This document shows positions 55,839 through 64,000 of a DNA stretch of 64,000 nt, one piece after another (position 1 is the first letter of the stretch; the number at the start of each line of letters is the position of its first letter). Source of the stretch: Massospora cicadina (taxonomy: Eukaryota > Entomophthoromycota > Entomophthoromycetes > Entomophthorales > Entomophthoraceae); contig JAKSZP010005573.1 of the NCBI GenBank assembly GCA_022478985.1, positions 1 to 64,000 on the forward strand, read 5' to 3'. The notes beneath the pieces were generated by a model. That model was not told the origin of the DNA, did no database searches, and saw nothing but the letters and a program-made list of their open reading frames with translations. The position numbers were made by a program, and so were the translations under genes.

Positions 55839-56050
55839 CTACTTTTGAAAATTGTGGTCTGTTGCAATTGTAGTGTTCATACCATACATGAAGGGCTGGA
55901 AATGATTCACCGCCCAGAGAACATCTAAGCACTCTTTCTCTGAGATGCTATAATTTAGCTCATCTTTGGAAAGCGTTTTACTATAATAAGACACCAGGTG
56001 GTCAATTACATCCTCGTCCATTTGAAATATCATAGCGCTTACAGATGAGT
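55839..56050 (-). pseudogene. Element 4 RNase H
   Basis: 'HLVSYYSKTLSKDELNYSIS', 'EKECLDVLWAVNHFQPFMYG' and 'TTIATDHN' are the V-x-Y-x-S-x-x-L, E-x-E-x-L-A/D-V and T-D-H motifs. Open for 64 codons. Confidence 0.85.
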
Positions 56051-56909
56051 CAGAGGCTTCAGTAAGCTAAATGAAAGGCTCTCAACAGTCTAGTTGTTGT
56101 AGGCTTGGTCATCTCTTCAACAAAATCTTTAAGGACTCATATAGTTCGTTGCTCTACTCCTATAGAAAAGGGGTGTTTTTTGGAAAACATTCGGACAAGA
56201 GGTTCTATGAGCTGAGTGAAATTAATGAAAAATTGGTTTTTTGTACCATCTGTCGAGATTTTGACCAGATGGATCCTTCCAATAGTATCAGAATTAGGGG
56301 TTTTGTTTAGTTTAGTGTAATTGCCAGCTAATCGCCTAGTTTGATACCATTTAATGTTATAAAATATTAATTGAGTTTAGCTTCAGCGGATTCTCAGTTT
56401 AACGCTGACTCCAAAATTTTAGATATTTCTGCGAATTTCCAGCGGAAAGATGATGCATTTGTTTACAAGCATCTAACAATTATTTCATTAACTTGAATCT
56501 GAGTTGGCGGAATCTTATCCCTGTGCCAACTGCCATAAGAAATGATTGTGGGATTTTCTGGCGGAAAGTTGAAGTATTTGCTATCAATCATTTAGGATTT
56601 GCAACTAATTTGGAGAACCACCGACTCATGCCAAGGATGCTCAAAGTTCTATTTAAATACAAATTTATATATACGATCAACCAGCGACTTATGCTGAGGA
56701 TGGATTGACCTAATTTAATATTCAATGATCAGATGAGCATATCTGGAGGAAATCGCTATGAGTATGAATGAATAAAGTTTATAATCTGATAGAGCTTTGG
56801 AATCAAGAGGCCAATGGGTTTTCTGTAATTTTTTGGCCAAAGAGTACTTAGGTGCAGTAGCCCTGAAAGTAGTATAAATATTCATTTATTACCTCTTAAT
56901 AAACATTTC

Positions 56910-57434
56910 TCGTATGCACATCTTTCCTGTTTGTTTAAAAATAGCTTAGTACAACTAGAGTGGGGAAGGTGGAATATGAGATCCCCAATAGGTGCAGGTG
57001 ATCATGCCTGAAGTGGCTGGAACTGCCAGCTCCCATGCCTCCTCCTTATGAGGAACCAGTGGGAACCTGGCCAGCTAGCTACCAGCGGAGGTGCTGACAG
57101 GCTGCCAACCCTAGCGGGGTGCAGCGCAGGAGTTGCCATAGCCACCCTGAAAGGGGGATGGACTCACTGGGGTATGCCCAGACGGGTTGGTGAAGGGCCG
57201 CAAGGGTGAGGCAGCGTGAAAGTTCCTGAGCCACCCAGACTGGGGGCAGGACTTGCTGGTGCACATGCCAAAGATGCCTGGGGCTAAAGGCAAAGACGTT
57301 GGTGGTTAGTTGGTGGGTTGGACGCAGGACTTGTAGTAGTTGGTACACTAATGAAGGAAATTTGGCAAAGGGCCACCAGCCTTCATACTGGTTGGCCTGG
57401 CACACTAGCGGGGCCCATGGTCAATTTTGTGACA
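56910..57434 (-). repeat. GC-rich block, possible solo LTR
   Basis: Sharply GC-rich (56995-57425) inside AT-rich pol sequence, between RT and RNase H. On the minus strand its right edge reads TGTCACAAAATTGACC, the kind of start used by other LTRs here (TGTCAT, TGTCAC). A GC-rich half followed by an AT-rich half also recalls the solo LTR at 29180-29899. No target duplication was found, so the nature is open. The 108-codon frame (57079-57405, minus) has no recognisable domain. Confidence 0.4.
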
Positions 57435-57960
57435 CCATCATTCCTAAAAATGATTGTATGTCTTGAAAGCTCTTCAGCTTAGGTATCTTGGAGATTGATC
57501 AACCTTATTGTACAAGGGTCTTTCCCTTCTCATGATATGACATGTCTTAAAAATTCCAGGTCCATCTAGAAGGTACATTTTGCAGGTTTTAGTTTAAGTT
57601 GGTTTTCTCTCATCTGTCAGAAAACTGACTTAAGGTGATTATATGGTCAGTAAAGGCTTTATTAAACCACCATTATGTAATCTAGGTATATGATTTTTCA
57701 GGCATCGCCTTCTAATGGTTGCTCTGGAAGGTTTGCTAACAGGGCTAAAGCTATAGTCCCCAAACAGGATAAAAGCAAAAATGAAATTGCGTGTCTGTTG
57801 GCTATGCATGCATCTTAAGAGGTACAGCACTATCAAAGAGATTTTATGTTAATTCTATATAGCTGGTTTTCATCCCCAAGGAGCGGCAGCACATAAGTGC
57901 TACGCTGTTTTAGCTCTGGGGTGCCTTTTCTGACAACCATGGTGCCAAAGTCCAATTCTA
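57435..57960 (-). pseudogene. Element 4 reverse transcriptase, second half
   Basis: Minus strand: 'KIIYLDYIMVV' (57660-57700), the Y-L-D-D motif with the second Asp as Tyr, then 'MRENQLKLKPAKCTF', 'FLRHVIS', E-G-K, and 'FQDIQSFLGM' (57450-57630), the gypsy RT thumb motifs. Further right a degenerate F-G-L ... N-A-P-x-x-F region. Part of it is repeated at 59355-59640. Confidence 0.75.
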
Positions 57961-57990
57961 AAAAGAAGATAATTAAAAATCTTAGAGTTT

Positions 57991-58118
57991 TTATTTTGAG
58001 GTGTGTCAACCTTGGGACAAATATACCACACCGAGAAGTTTTCTAGCCAGTACAGGTATCAAACTCAAAACCTGCACTTTGGATGGAATCAGTTTTCCCT
58101 GCTTGGCTAACCACCCTT
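57991..58118 (-). mobile_element. tRNA-derived SINE, copy 2
   Basis: Flanked by aaaatcttagagtt on both sides (57977-57990, 58119-58132). On the minus strand it opens GGTGGTTAGCCAAGCAGG (A-box-like), has GAGTTTGATACC (B-box-like), and ends 'aaggttgacacacctc' and an A-rich tail. About 128 bp. Confidence 0.8.
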
Positions 58119-58390
58119 AAAATCTTAGAGTTAATTTTGATTTTATAAATAATTAGTAGATGTAATTCTATCAGACAAATTTTCTCTAAGTACCTTGCTT
58201 ACTAGTTTATAAGCTTTAGTGTATGGGTATTTGGAAATTATGCATGGAAAGGTTCCATGAAGTCCACAGACAACATGCCCCTTGGCCTATTAGATAAATT
58301 CACACTCAAAATTCACATCTAGACTCATTCTAGACTGTTTGCTGAGATTATAGCCATTTTGCAACTTTTTAATTGGATTATCTAAATTAA

Positions 58391-58526
58391 AAGTATATGA
58401 GGTGAGTCAACCTTGGGACAAATATACCACGCTGAGTTTTTTAGCCTGTGCTGGTTTCAAACCTATTTTAATCAAAACCCAACCCAGAATGGAGCAGGAA
58501 CCACCCTGCTATGCTACCACTCCTCA
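58391..58526 (-). mobile_element. tRNA-derived SINE, copy 3
   Basis: Flanked by gattatctaaattaa (58376-58390) and gattttctaaattaa (58527-58541). On the minus strand it has GGTTTGAAACC, a good B box, and ends 'aaggttgactcacctc'. About 136 bp. It is the same family as copy 2 and inserted 260 bp from it. Confidence 0.8.
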
Positions 58527-58759
58527 GATTTTCTAAATTAACAATTTTAACTTTTGATTCTCCCATTAAACTTTCATATTGAGTGTTAATATTACCATTT
58601 TTGGCATAATGTCAAATATGCAATTATTTTTTGAATTTAAAATACTAGCGATTTTTAAGAGTTGAAGCCTTCACAATCCACTTTTTTAGTCTTACTATTC
58701 CCTTATGGAAAAGTAAAGCTATGTGGTGGTCAGGCATAACTTTTTCCCGTCTCATCACC

Positions 58760-59354
58760 CCTTTTTAGAACCATATCCCAACAGTGGCAACAGTGACAGT
58801 GTTTGTATTATTGACCCTGAGGCATTCTCTTGAAGCTTATGAGTAGCCAACTTGGAGGCCCTTGCTGAAGCTGATGCGCTTTTAGATATTTTGGACATGT
58901 ACGCTCTTCTTAACCTAGTGATGGAGCTGTGTAACTTCCCATCATATGGTCTGAATCTTCTGGAAATATAGCCAGCTAGGCAACGTGGGCTTCTGTCTTG
59001 TCCTTACTGGTGGGACAGTTAAGATGGGGGATGCAGGAATGGTGGGTGAAGTGTGGGCTATTAAAGATGGAACTCTTACTCTGGGGTCTTTGCATTGGGC
59101 GTTTCGGGATTGGGCACGTCAGTGAGCTAAGTTTTGGTGAGCCTGCAAAGTCAAACCTGACTGAACTTGGAAGCATTCCTTAGAACGATATTGTAGACAA
59201 TGAACCCTTTAGGGAGGAGTTGACAATTAACCCCATACCCGTTGCAGGAGGTGGCTTTAAGGAAAAGTAAAAGGTCCAGATGGATTCATGTTTTCCATCA
59301 GTAATTTGAATTAGCATCCATGAAGAGAGAGTAATTCTAAATGAAAATCAACTA
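58760..59354. other. Spacer between duplicated segments
   Basis: No recognisable gene. The open frames on both strands at 58976-59183 are not supported by motifs. Confidence 0.3.
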
Positions 59355-60061
59355 ATGTAACAGGCATCACTTTTTAATGGTTTCTCTAGAAGGTTTTCTG
59401 ACAGGGACAAAGCTATAGTTCCAAACAGGATAGAGCACCAAAAACAAAATTGCATATCCGTTGGCTAACAGGCATCTTAGGAGGTACAACACTATCAAAG
59501 AGATTCCTACACTGGATATAGCTGGGTGTCATCCCTAAGGAGCGGTAGTACATAAGTGCTACGCTGTTTTAGTTCTGGGTTGTCCTTCCTGATATCCGTG
59601 GTGACAGTTTTCTTATTTGTAAAAAAGATGATTTATGAAATCTTAATTAAATTTGAATTTATATTTATTAGGGGTAATTCTAGAAGAAGAAGTTGGTCTT
59701 AGCATCTTCACTTGCTATTTTATATACTTTAAGGTATGGGAACTGAGGAATTGTGCATGGGGAAGTTTTCATGGATCCTGCAAACAATCTGGCCCTTGGA
59801 AGTCTATTTAAGAATTTCCAAATCTCAAAATTTATGTCTAGACCCATTCTAGACTGTATGATGGGATATTTGTTGGTTTAAAACTTTCTAATTTTTATTT
59901 AACCAAGGTAAGGTGACCAGGGGATGGATATTACCAATGCTTGAAAGAGATAAAATCCTAAAATATGATAAAATAAAACAAAGTCTAAACTAGACAGATG
60001 GATCTGCTCAAACTGACACAAAATTAAAACAAAAAACTAACTAAGTTGGAAGCAGAAACTT

Positions 60062-60683
60062 CTAAACATCCATGGCGGTGGGTGAGAGAGGATTGGGGGG
60101 CTCTTCTTCCTCATCTGTTGTGGACATGTAGTGGAACAAAGCTGATAGCAATGGTGTGGGTGCATCATTGAAATGGGGGTCAAGATGACAAATGAGTGCT
60201 TGCAACTCAATGTGTGCGATGAGGAGGGTGGAAATATAGTCTGCAAGTGCTTTTTCCATATCAAGGCGTACTTTAGGTAGGGTGACAATGGTTGTAAAAT
60301 TGTTGTGGGTAATGCGGGTCTTTGGGCCAAACTTTGCAACCACTGAAACTTTTTAACTGCTGAATTTTCCAACTGATAGTATCAAAGATGGTCTTTTTTC
60401 TGTTTTGGAAGCATAATACTAGGTAGGATAAGAGGTGTTAGGCCCATATCCAGTAAAGCAACTAATTTTGCAACGGTTTTATGGGTTGGCGACATTTGGG
60501 GGAGTCAACTGCCTCTTCAGCTAGTTGGTGGTCACTTTTGAATGTGTTGGAATCAGGGTGAGGTTCATAACGGCGCTTTGGGAATTGGGCCGCATAATCA
60601 GTATTGAGGTACATTTTGAATGGAGGGGGACCAGCCCATTCAGATTCAGGGATAGGCTCGCCTGATTCATCAACCTCAACCAA
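60062..60683 (-). CDS. Retroposon protein, C-terminal part (unknown)
   Basis: Frames 60462-60683 and 60062-60343 read 'MVEVDESGEPIPESEWAGPP' and 'LDMEKALADYISTLLIAHIE' and end 'TTDEEEEPPNPLSPTAMDV' with a stop about 170 bp before the retroposon end. The acidic end and balanced composition look like genuine protein, probably two pieces of one chain split by a shift or a short gap. I do not recognise the family; an ORF1-type RNA-binding protein is the best guess from the context. Confidence 0.45.
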
Positions 60684-61235
60684 ATAATCCCATTGATTTT
60701 GGTGAATTTGTTTGGATTGCTTGCATATGGGTTATCTATTGCGTTTTTCTGGGAGGATAGTTTAAGACTTACTTTATTCAATTCTGGCTCCTGATTGGTG
60801 GGTTCAGGAGAAGAGGTTTGTTGAGGTAATTTTTGCTTTGTTAGTTCAGTGGTTACTGTGGCTACCACTTTTGGGGTAGGGGGAAGGATAGTGCCCCATT
60901 CAAAAAAGTTATTGTATCAGCTATGGGGTCATCATGCATAGAGTTGGGTGTGGATACCATGGCTTGTGAGATAGAGGGGCAGCGCAGATTCAAATGGTCA
61001 TGTTCAAAAATAGGTAGGGCAAATGGTGCGTCCTCCATCCAGTTGAATCCTCAAAAGGATGATCTGGGGCAGAGGGGATAATGGTACAAGGGGGATTGAG
61101 AGGGCTATTTCTGTTAATACTGGACAAATAGATGAATAAGCGCAGGGGCCTAAAAGGTAAGTGGCTTCATTGGAAACCATAAATTGTACCACGGGATTGG
61201 AACCATATTCTGATAATTAGCATTAATTTCTTTAA

Positions 61236-61760
61236 CTAAAATTTTGGGTGGTAGGTGGGTAGGGAGGCCTGCAAACTGAACAACAAGAGTGGTATCAGTG
61301 GGCAACCAGGTACAAGTAGTTGGGGGTGGGTGCCCTGGAAAACCATGGGGTTGGTAGCTGCTACTGCAGCATCAGCTTCAATTGAGAAGCCAAGATTAAA
61401 AGACGCCTTGAAGGGGCAGAAGTCAATGAAGCCTGCAGGCTGCATAACAACATAGGGTAATTTGATAATGGCTTTGTCTGAATAGGGGAACAACTTACCA
61501 TATTCAACCCAAAGGCCAAATTGTATGTTGCTTCAAGGGAGCACAAGGGGGCAGCGTGGCACCACCTGGGTTTGGGCAAGATGTAAGGCTAAGTCCTTAG
61601 GGGGACATAGCATGCTGAAGAATTCAGAGGGCTAGTTGATCCAGCCTGAGAACGTTTCAGCAATAGTTAAAAAACATTAGGAGGTGGCGCACCACTGTCC
61701 CACATGGGGCAGCGGGCGTCAAACTTATTGATATAGATAACTTGAATAGGGTGATAATAA
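61236..61760 (-). pseudogene. Retroposon protein, N-terminal part (unknown)
   Basis: In two frames: F-D-A-R-C-P-M-W-D-S-G-A-P near 61720, then 'WVEYGKLFPYSDKAIIKLPY' read from the 61236-61493 frame and its extension ('KAIIKLPYVVMQPAGFIDF', 'KASFNLGFSIEADAAVAATN'). Frameshifted. No known domain recognised. Confidence 0.4.
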
Positions 61761-62279
61761 ATGGAGCTGTTTTTACTAAATTTCAAACTACAATTCAACC
61801 AAAAGTGAGTGAATTGAGAGAGAGTTAAACTTTCTTAATTAATATTTGAAATTAACAATATTTCCCTTTGATTCATTATTATATTTTGTTTGAGGGTTAA
61901 CAATACCATTTTGATATAATGTTAATTATGCAATTTAATTATATATATTTAAGATTTCTAGCCAATCTTTTCAAGTTGAGGCCCTTGCAACCTACATTTA
62001 GCCTTAGTACTCATATTAGGAAAAACTAAGGCTATGTGGTGACCAAGAATAACCTTTATCATCACATATGATCACATAGCTGAGTTTAAAATATTTCATG
62101 ATGTGATTCATCACCCGTTGAAACAAGTTGGGGTGTTGCATGTTTCTATGAGGGAGCTGGGTAGGTTAATATAATACTTCCATGTACATCAATGCGCATT
62201 TTTATTGGCCTTCTAGCGATAGATTCATCTGGCAATAACCGCAGTGAGGTCCATCACAGAGAAGAAATTAGAGCCAAAA

Positions 62280-62450
62280 AGTTGGGCCAAGGCATATTTT
62301 AATCCTTGGAATTAAATATGTCCTTTTTAATGATGCTGTTTAGCTTCCTGTAGTCCATCACTATTCTGTGACCACCGTTTTTCTTTATGAGCAACAGCGG
62401 GAATGATAATGGGCTCTGAGAGGGCACAATTAAGTTAATATCCAATAATA
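62280..62450 (-). pseudogene. Element 4 reverse transcriptase, first half
   Basis: Minus strand: 'SQSPLSFPLLLIKKNGGHRI' and 'VMDYRKLNSIIKKDI', the S-P-x-x-x-P-x-x-L-V-x-K-K and D-Y-R-x-L-N motifs. The rest of RT resumes only at 57960. Confidence 0.85.
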
Positions 62451-62459
62451 TTTTTACCT

Positions 62460-63390
62460 GAACTTAATGTATTGCTCCTCTACCTTCAACTTCCTAAACT
62501 GGCTACAGTTAGAATGGTTTGAGTCTCCTACGTCAATACTATGGGTCCAGTCTTTCATGTGACTATAGTCAAAATCTGACGTGGAGAAAAGTTATTGATA
62601 GTCTCTAGGTAGTTGCTTAACCTTCACAAGTTTCTCCTAATTAAATTATTAGATATCTGTAACTGAGGGATATCGCAAAGTAAATTGTCATTAGGTAAGC
62701 CAAAATCAAGGTGAGTACTCATAAAATGTGCCTTGTTGATTTCATCAATGGGAAGTAATTGACTTTTCTCAGCTCTTAATGTTTCTTGATTACAATCCTA
62801 GTTGGATAGTGATTCCCAAGTAGTAGCCTAATAGCCGTTGATCAACTGTATCAAGGACTCCTGACAAAACTCTTAGTTTATACCTACTTAGTCCGTCAAC
62901 ACTAGTGATATGTAACAAGAAGTTTGGGGCTATAGCAGGGTTATGTTGTGGAAACCACTCTTTGTTCATTCAGTTAACTTTACCTCCTCAGTGGCATAAA
63001 ATGTATGCCCTCTGCTGAATATATCGAGTCAGGTAGCTTTTTCATGTTTCTTCCAGAGGTAGAATATCCCAAAGATTAAATGAAAACAATGGTACTCGAT
63101 CAGAAAAAGTAATCCTTCTTTCTGGATCGTTTATTATTCAGTACAAGGGGAACTTTGTAGTTGAGGAGTGATTAGTATCCTTCTTTAAGATTAAAAAACT
63201 CCTTCATATTTGATCATAAACTGTGTCCTTATGAGTATATCATATTAAGTGTTGTCTAGGGCAACTGTGGGCGCTGAGAAAACTAACTTTTACCTCAAAT
63301 TGGCAGAGATGAGTTGCACCTATCGCCTTAGTGCTATTTAGACTGGTGGTACTATACTTATGAGTGTACTCAAGGTCTGGGGATATCTTG
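62460..63390 (-). other. Element 4 linker between protease and RT
   Basis: No motif recognised. By position it is the protease C-terminus and linker of element 4. Confidence 0.35.
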
Positions 63391-63399
63391 ATCTTCTTG

Positions 63400-63660
63400 A
63401 TCAATCAGGATGAAACAATATTGATGACTGATCCCATATCCAAGATAGCCATAACTTAGACCTTCTGAATTGCCGCTTGCACTTTAATGTTGGTTCCTCT
63501 AAACATCAGTGGAAGAGTTAGCACCTCCACGAGGCAGAACGCTGCATTGAGCATTTGGGCATTCTCAGGATACTTCTTCTTGATATCCAGAAGACTTTGG
63601 ACGCTCAAGATGGGTCAGATCAACAAGGCAAGCTATTGATCAGAATCACTGGATGTATCA
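63400..63660 (-). pseudogene. Element 4 aspartic protease
   Basis: Minus strand 'AILDMGSVINIVSS' then 'LIKKIKISPDLEY': the D-T-G active site is D-M-G, followed by the S-x-x-N-I-V-S motif as in element 3 ('DTGAPVNIVSTKL'). Inactive. Confidence 0.75.
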
Positions 63661-63954
63661 ATTATCCTGGGACACCTGATAACTTGACTATGGTAAGTGC
63701 CTTTAGGAACCTGAGCATTGTCAATATTTTAATGCCCAACCTGTCCATAATGGTAAGCACAGAGGGTGAAGCTAATAAAGTGATAACCTGGTTCTCGTTA
63801 CCCCCTTCATAGTCTTCATCAGGTTCATTCTCAATGAAAGTGAGATGAGCAATCAAAAAAGTTTTGTTCTAGGTAACTTGGGTCAGTCAGCTTAGAGGCA
63901 ACTGACCCTATGCTGACCTTTCTTTTATCTGCTCTGCAATGACAGGGTTCTTCT

Positions 63955-64000
63955 CAAAACACATATCCTTGGTATGGTTATTTTTCTATCAGTGGTTGCA
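63955..64000 (-). pseudogene. Element 4 Gag zinc knuckle
   Basis: Minus strand C-N-H-stop-stop-K-N-N-H-T-K-D-M-C-F: C-x2-C-x4-H-x4-C with the second Cys and its neighbour turned into stops. It lies just before the protease and marks the end of Gag, the rest of which is outside the window. Confidence 0.6.

Larger units (their letters stand above)
57685..58760. repeat. Duplicated segment, copy A
   Basis: Repeats in direct orientation at 59355-59890 plus 61830-62080 ('agcggcagcacataagtgctacgctgttttag' region near 57885; 'attctagactgt' near 58328; 'aaagctatgtggtg' near 58713). Copy A contains SINEs 2 and 3, copy B lacks them; copy B contains the retroposon at 59894-61824, copy A lacks it. So the duplication predates these insertions. 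Confidence 0.75.
59894..61824 (-). mobile_element. Retroposon with ORF1-like sequence only
   Basis: Inserted into copy B with a ~16-bp imperfect target duplication (ttaaaactttctaatt, 59878-59893; ttaaactttcttaatt, 61825-61840). On the minus strand it starts at 61824 and ends in 'ggttaaataaaaa'. Several protein-like frames follow each other. One (near 61160-61330) reads 'TLVVQFAGLPTHLPPKILVK', similar in layout to the RRM-like part of the LINE ORF1 ('IFLTFDFLPTTVKRAILEQH'). No endonuclease or RT is present. Its last 40 bases resemble the SINE tail. Confidence 0.6.
59355..62080. repeat. Duplicated segment, copy B (split by a retroposon)
   Basis: Counterpart of 57685-58760, including the RT-derived part (59355-59640). 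It is cut at 59893 by a 1.9 kb insertion and resumes at 61825. Confidence 0.75.
54590..64000 (-). mobile_element. Element 4: Ty3/gypsy on the minus strand, interrupted, running off the window
   Basis: From right to left the minus strand holds a zinc knuckle (63955-64000), protease (63400-63660), RT start (62280-62450), RT end (57435-57960), RNase H (55839-56050), integrase zinc module (55336-55536) and integrase C-terminus (54590-54720). The order and strand agree with one element. The gap inside RT is filled by a duplicated segment, two SINEs and an ORF1-only retroposon; a GC-rich block lies between RT and RNase H. It belongs to the non-chromovirus lineage; no chromodomain was seen. Confidence 0.75.

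Noticed and set aside
57079..57405. 108-codon minus-strand frame as a host gene exon
   Set aside because: Located in a GC-rich block inserted in a gypsy pol gene; rich in His, Pro, Leu without motif. More likely chance openness in GC-rich DNA.
1..64000. CRISPR array, bacterial operons, rRNA genes
   Set aside because: No regularly spaced direct repeats, no ribosome-binding-site gene strings and no rRNA-like conserved blocks are visible; the content is eukaryotic retrotransposon DNA.

Overview
The window is nuclear DNA from a eukaryote with a large, repeat-laden genome. I see no bacterial operon, no rRNA, no functional tRNA and no convincing single-copy host gene. Almost everything recognisable is a retrotransposon in some state of decay: Ty3/gypsy elements of two lineages (chromoviruses with a C-terminal chromodomain, and non-chromovirus elements with a different primer binding site), two LINEs of one family with a zinc-knuckle ORF1 and an APE-type endonuclease/RT ORF2, a short retroposon carrying only ORF1-like sequence, three tRNA-derived SINE copies, and solo LTRs. 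The chromodomain proteins and the self-priming chromoviruses fit a fungus best, but Tf1/sushi-type elements also occur in vertebrates, so the host assignment is tentative.

Layout. 1-1068: tail of a gypsy element and its LTR, sitting in an older chromovirus whose integrase and chromodomain follow (1069-2400), then that element's LTR (from 2406). 4944-12831 (minus strand): a chromovirus (element 1) with both ~1.64 kb LTRs, gag, protease, RT, RNase H, integrase and chromodomain, all broken. 14106-20045 (plus): a second chromovirus (element 2) with ~0.85 kb LTRs and the longest pol reading frames of the window, but no recognisable gag. 20560-23925: scraps of other gypsy elements. 24027-32124 (plus): a non-chromovirus gypsy element (element 3) with a perfect 5-bp target duplication, itself hit by two solo LTRs, a micro-insertion and, at its 3' edge, a SINE. 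35.1-37.1 kb and 47.95-50.05 kb: two ~2 kb AT-rich tracts. 37.2-38.45 kb: ORF1 of an old LINE. 41.06-46.35 kb: a younger LINE, nearly full length. 46.35-47.97 kb: 3' part of a second, older copy. 51.9-64.0 kb (minus): pieces of one or two gypsy elements with tandem duplication, two SINEs and an ORF1-only retroposon nested in them.

The most interesting signals are: (1) a short protein-coding block that starts at the first base of the LTR and is conserved at the amino-acid level in four LTR contexts (five copies); (2) an 11-nt match between LTR and primer binding site in both chromoviruses, the signature of Tf1/sushi-type self-priming; (3) SINEs and an ORF1-only retroposon that share a 3' tail; (4) a readable insertion chronology, with target duplications that let several layers be peeled off exactly.
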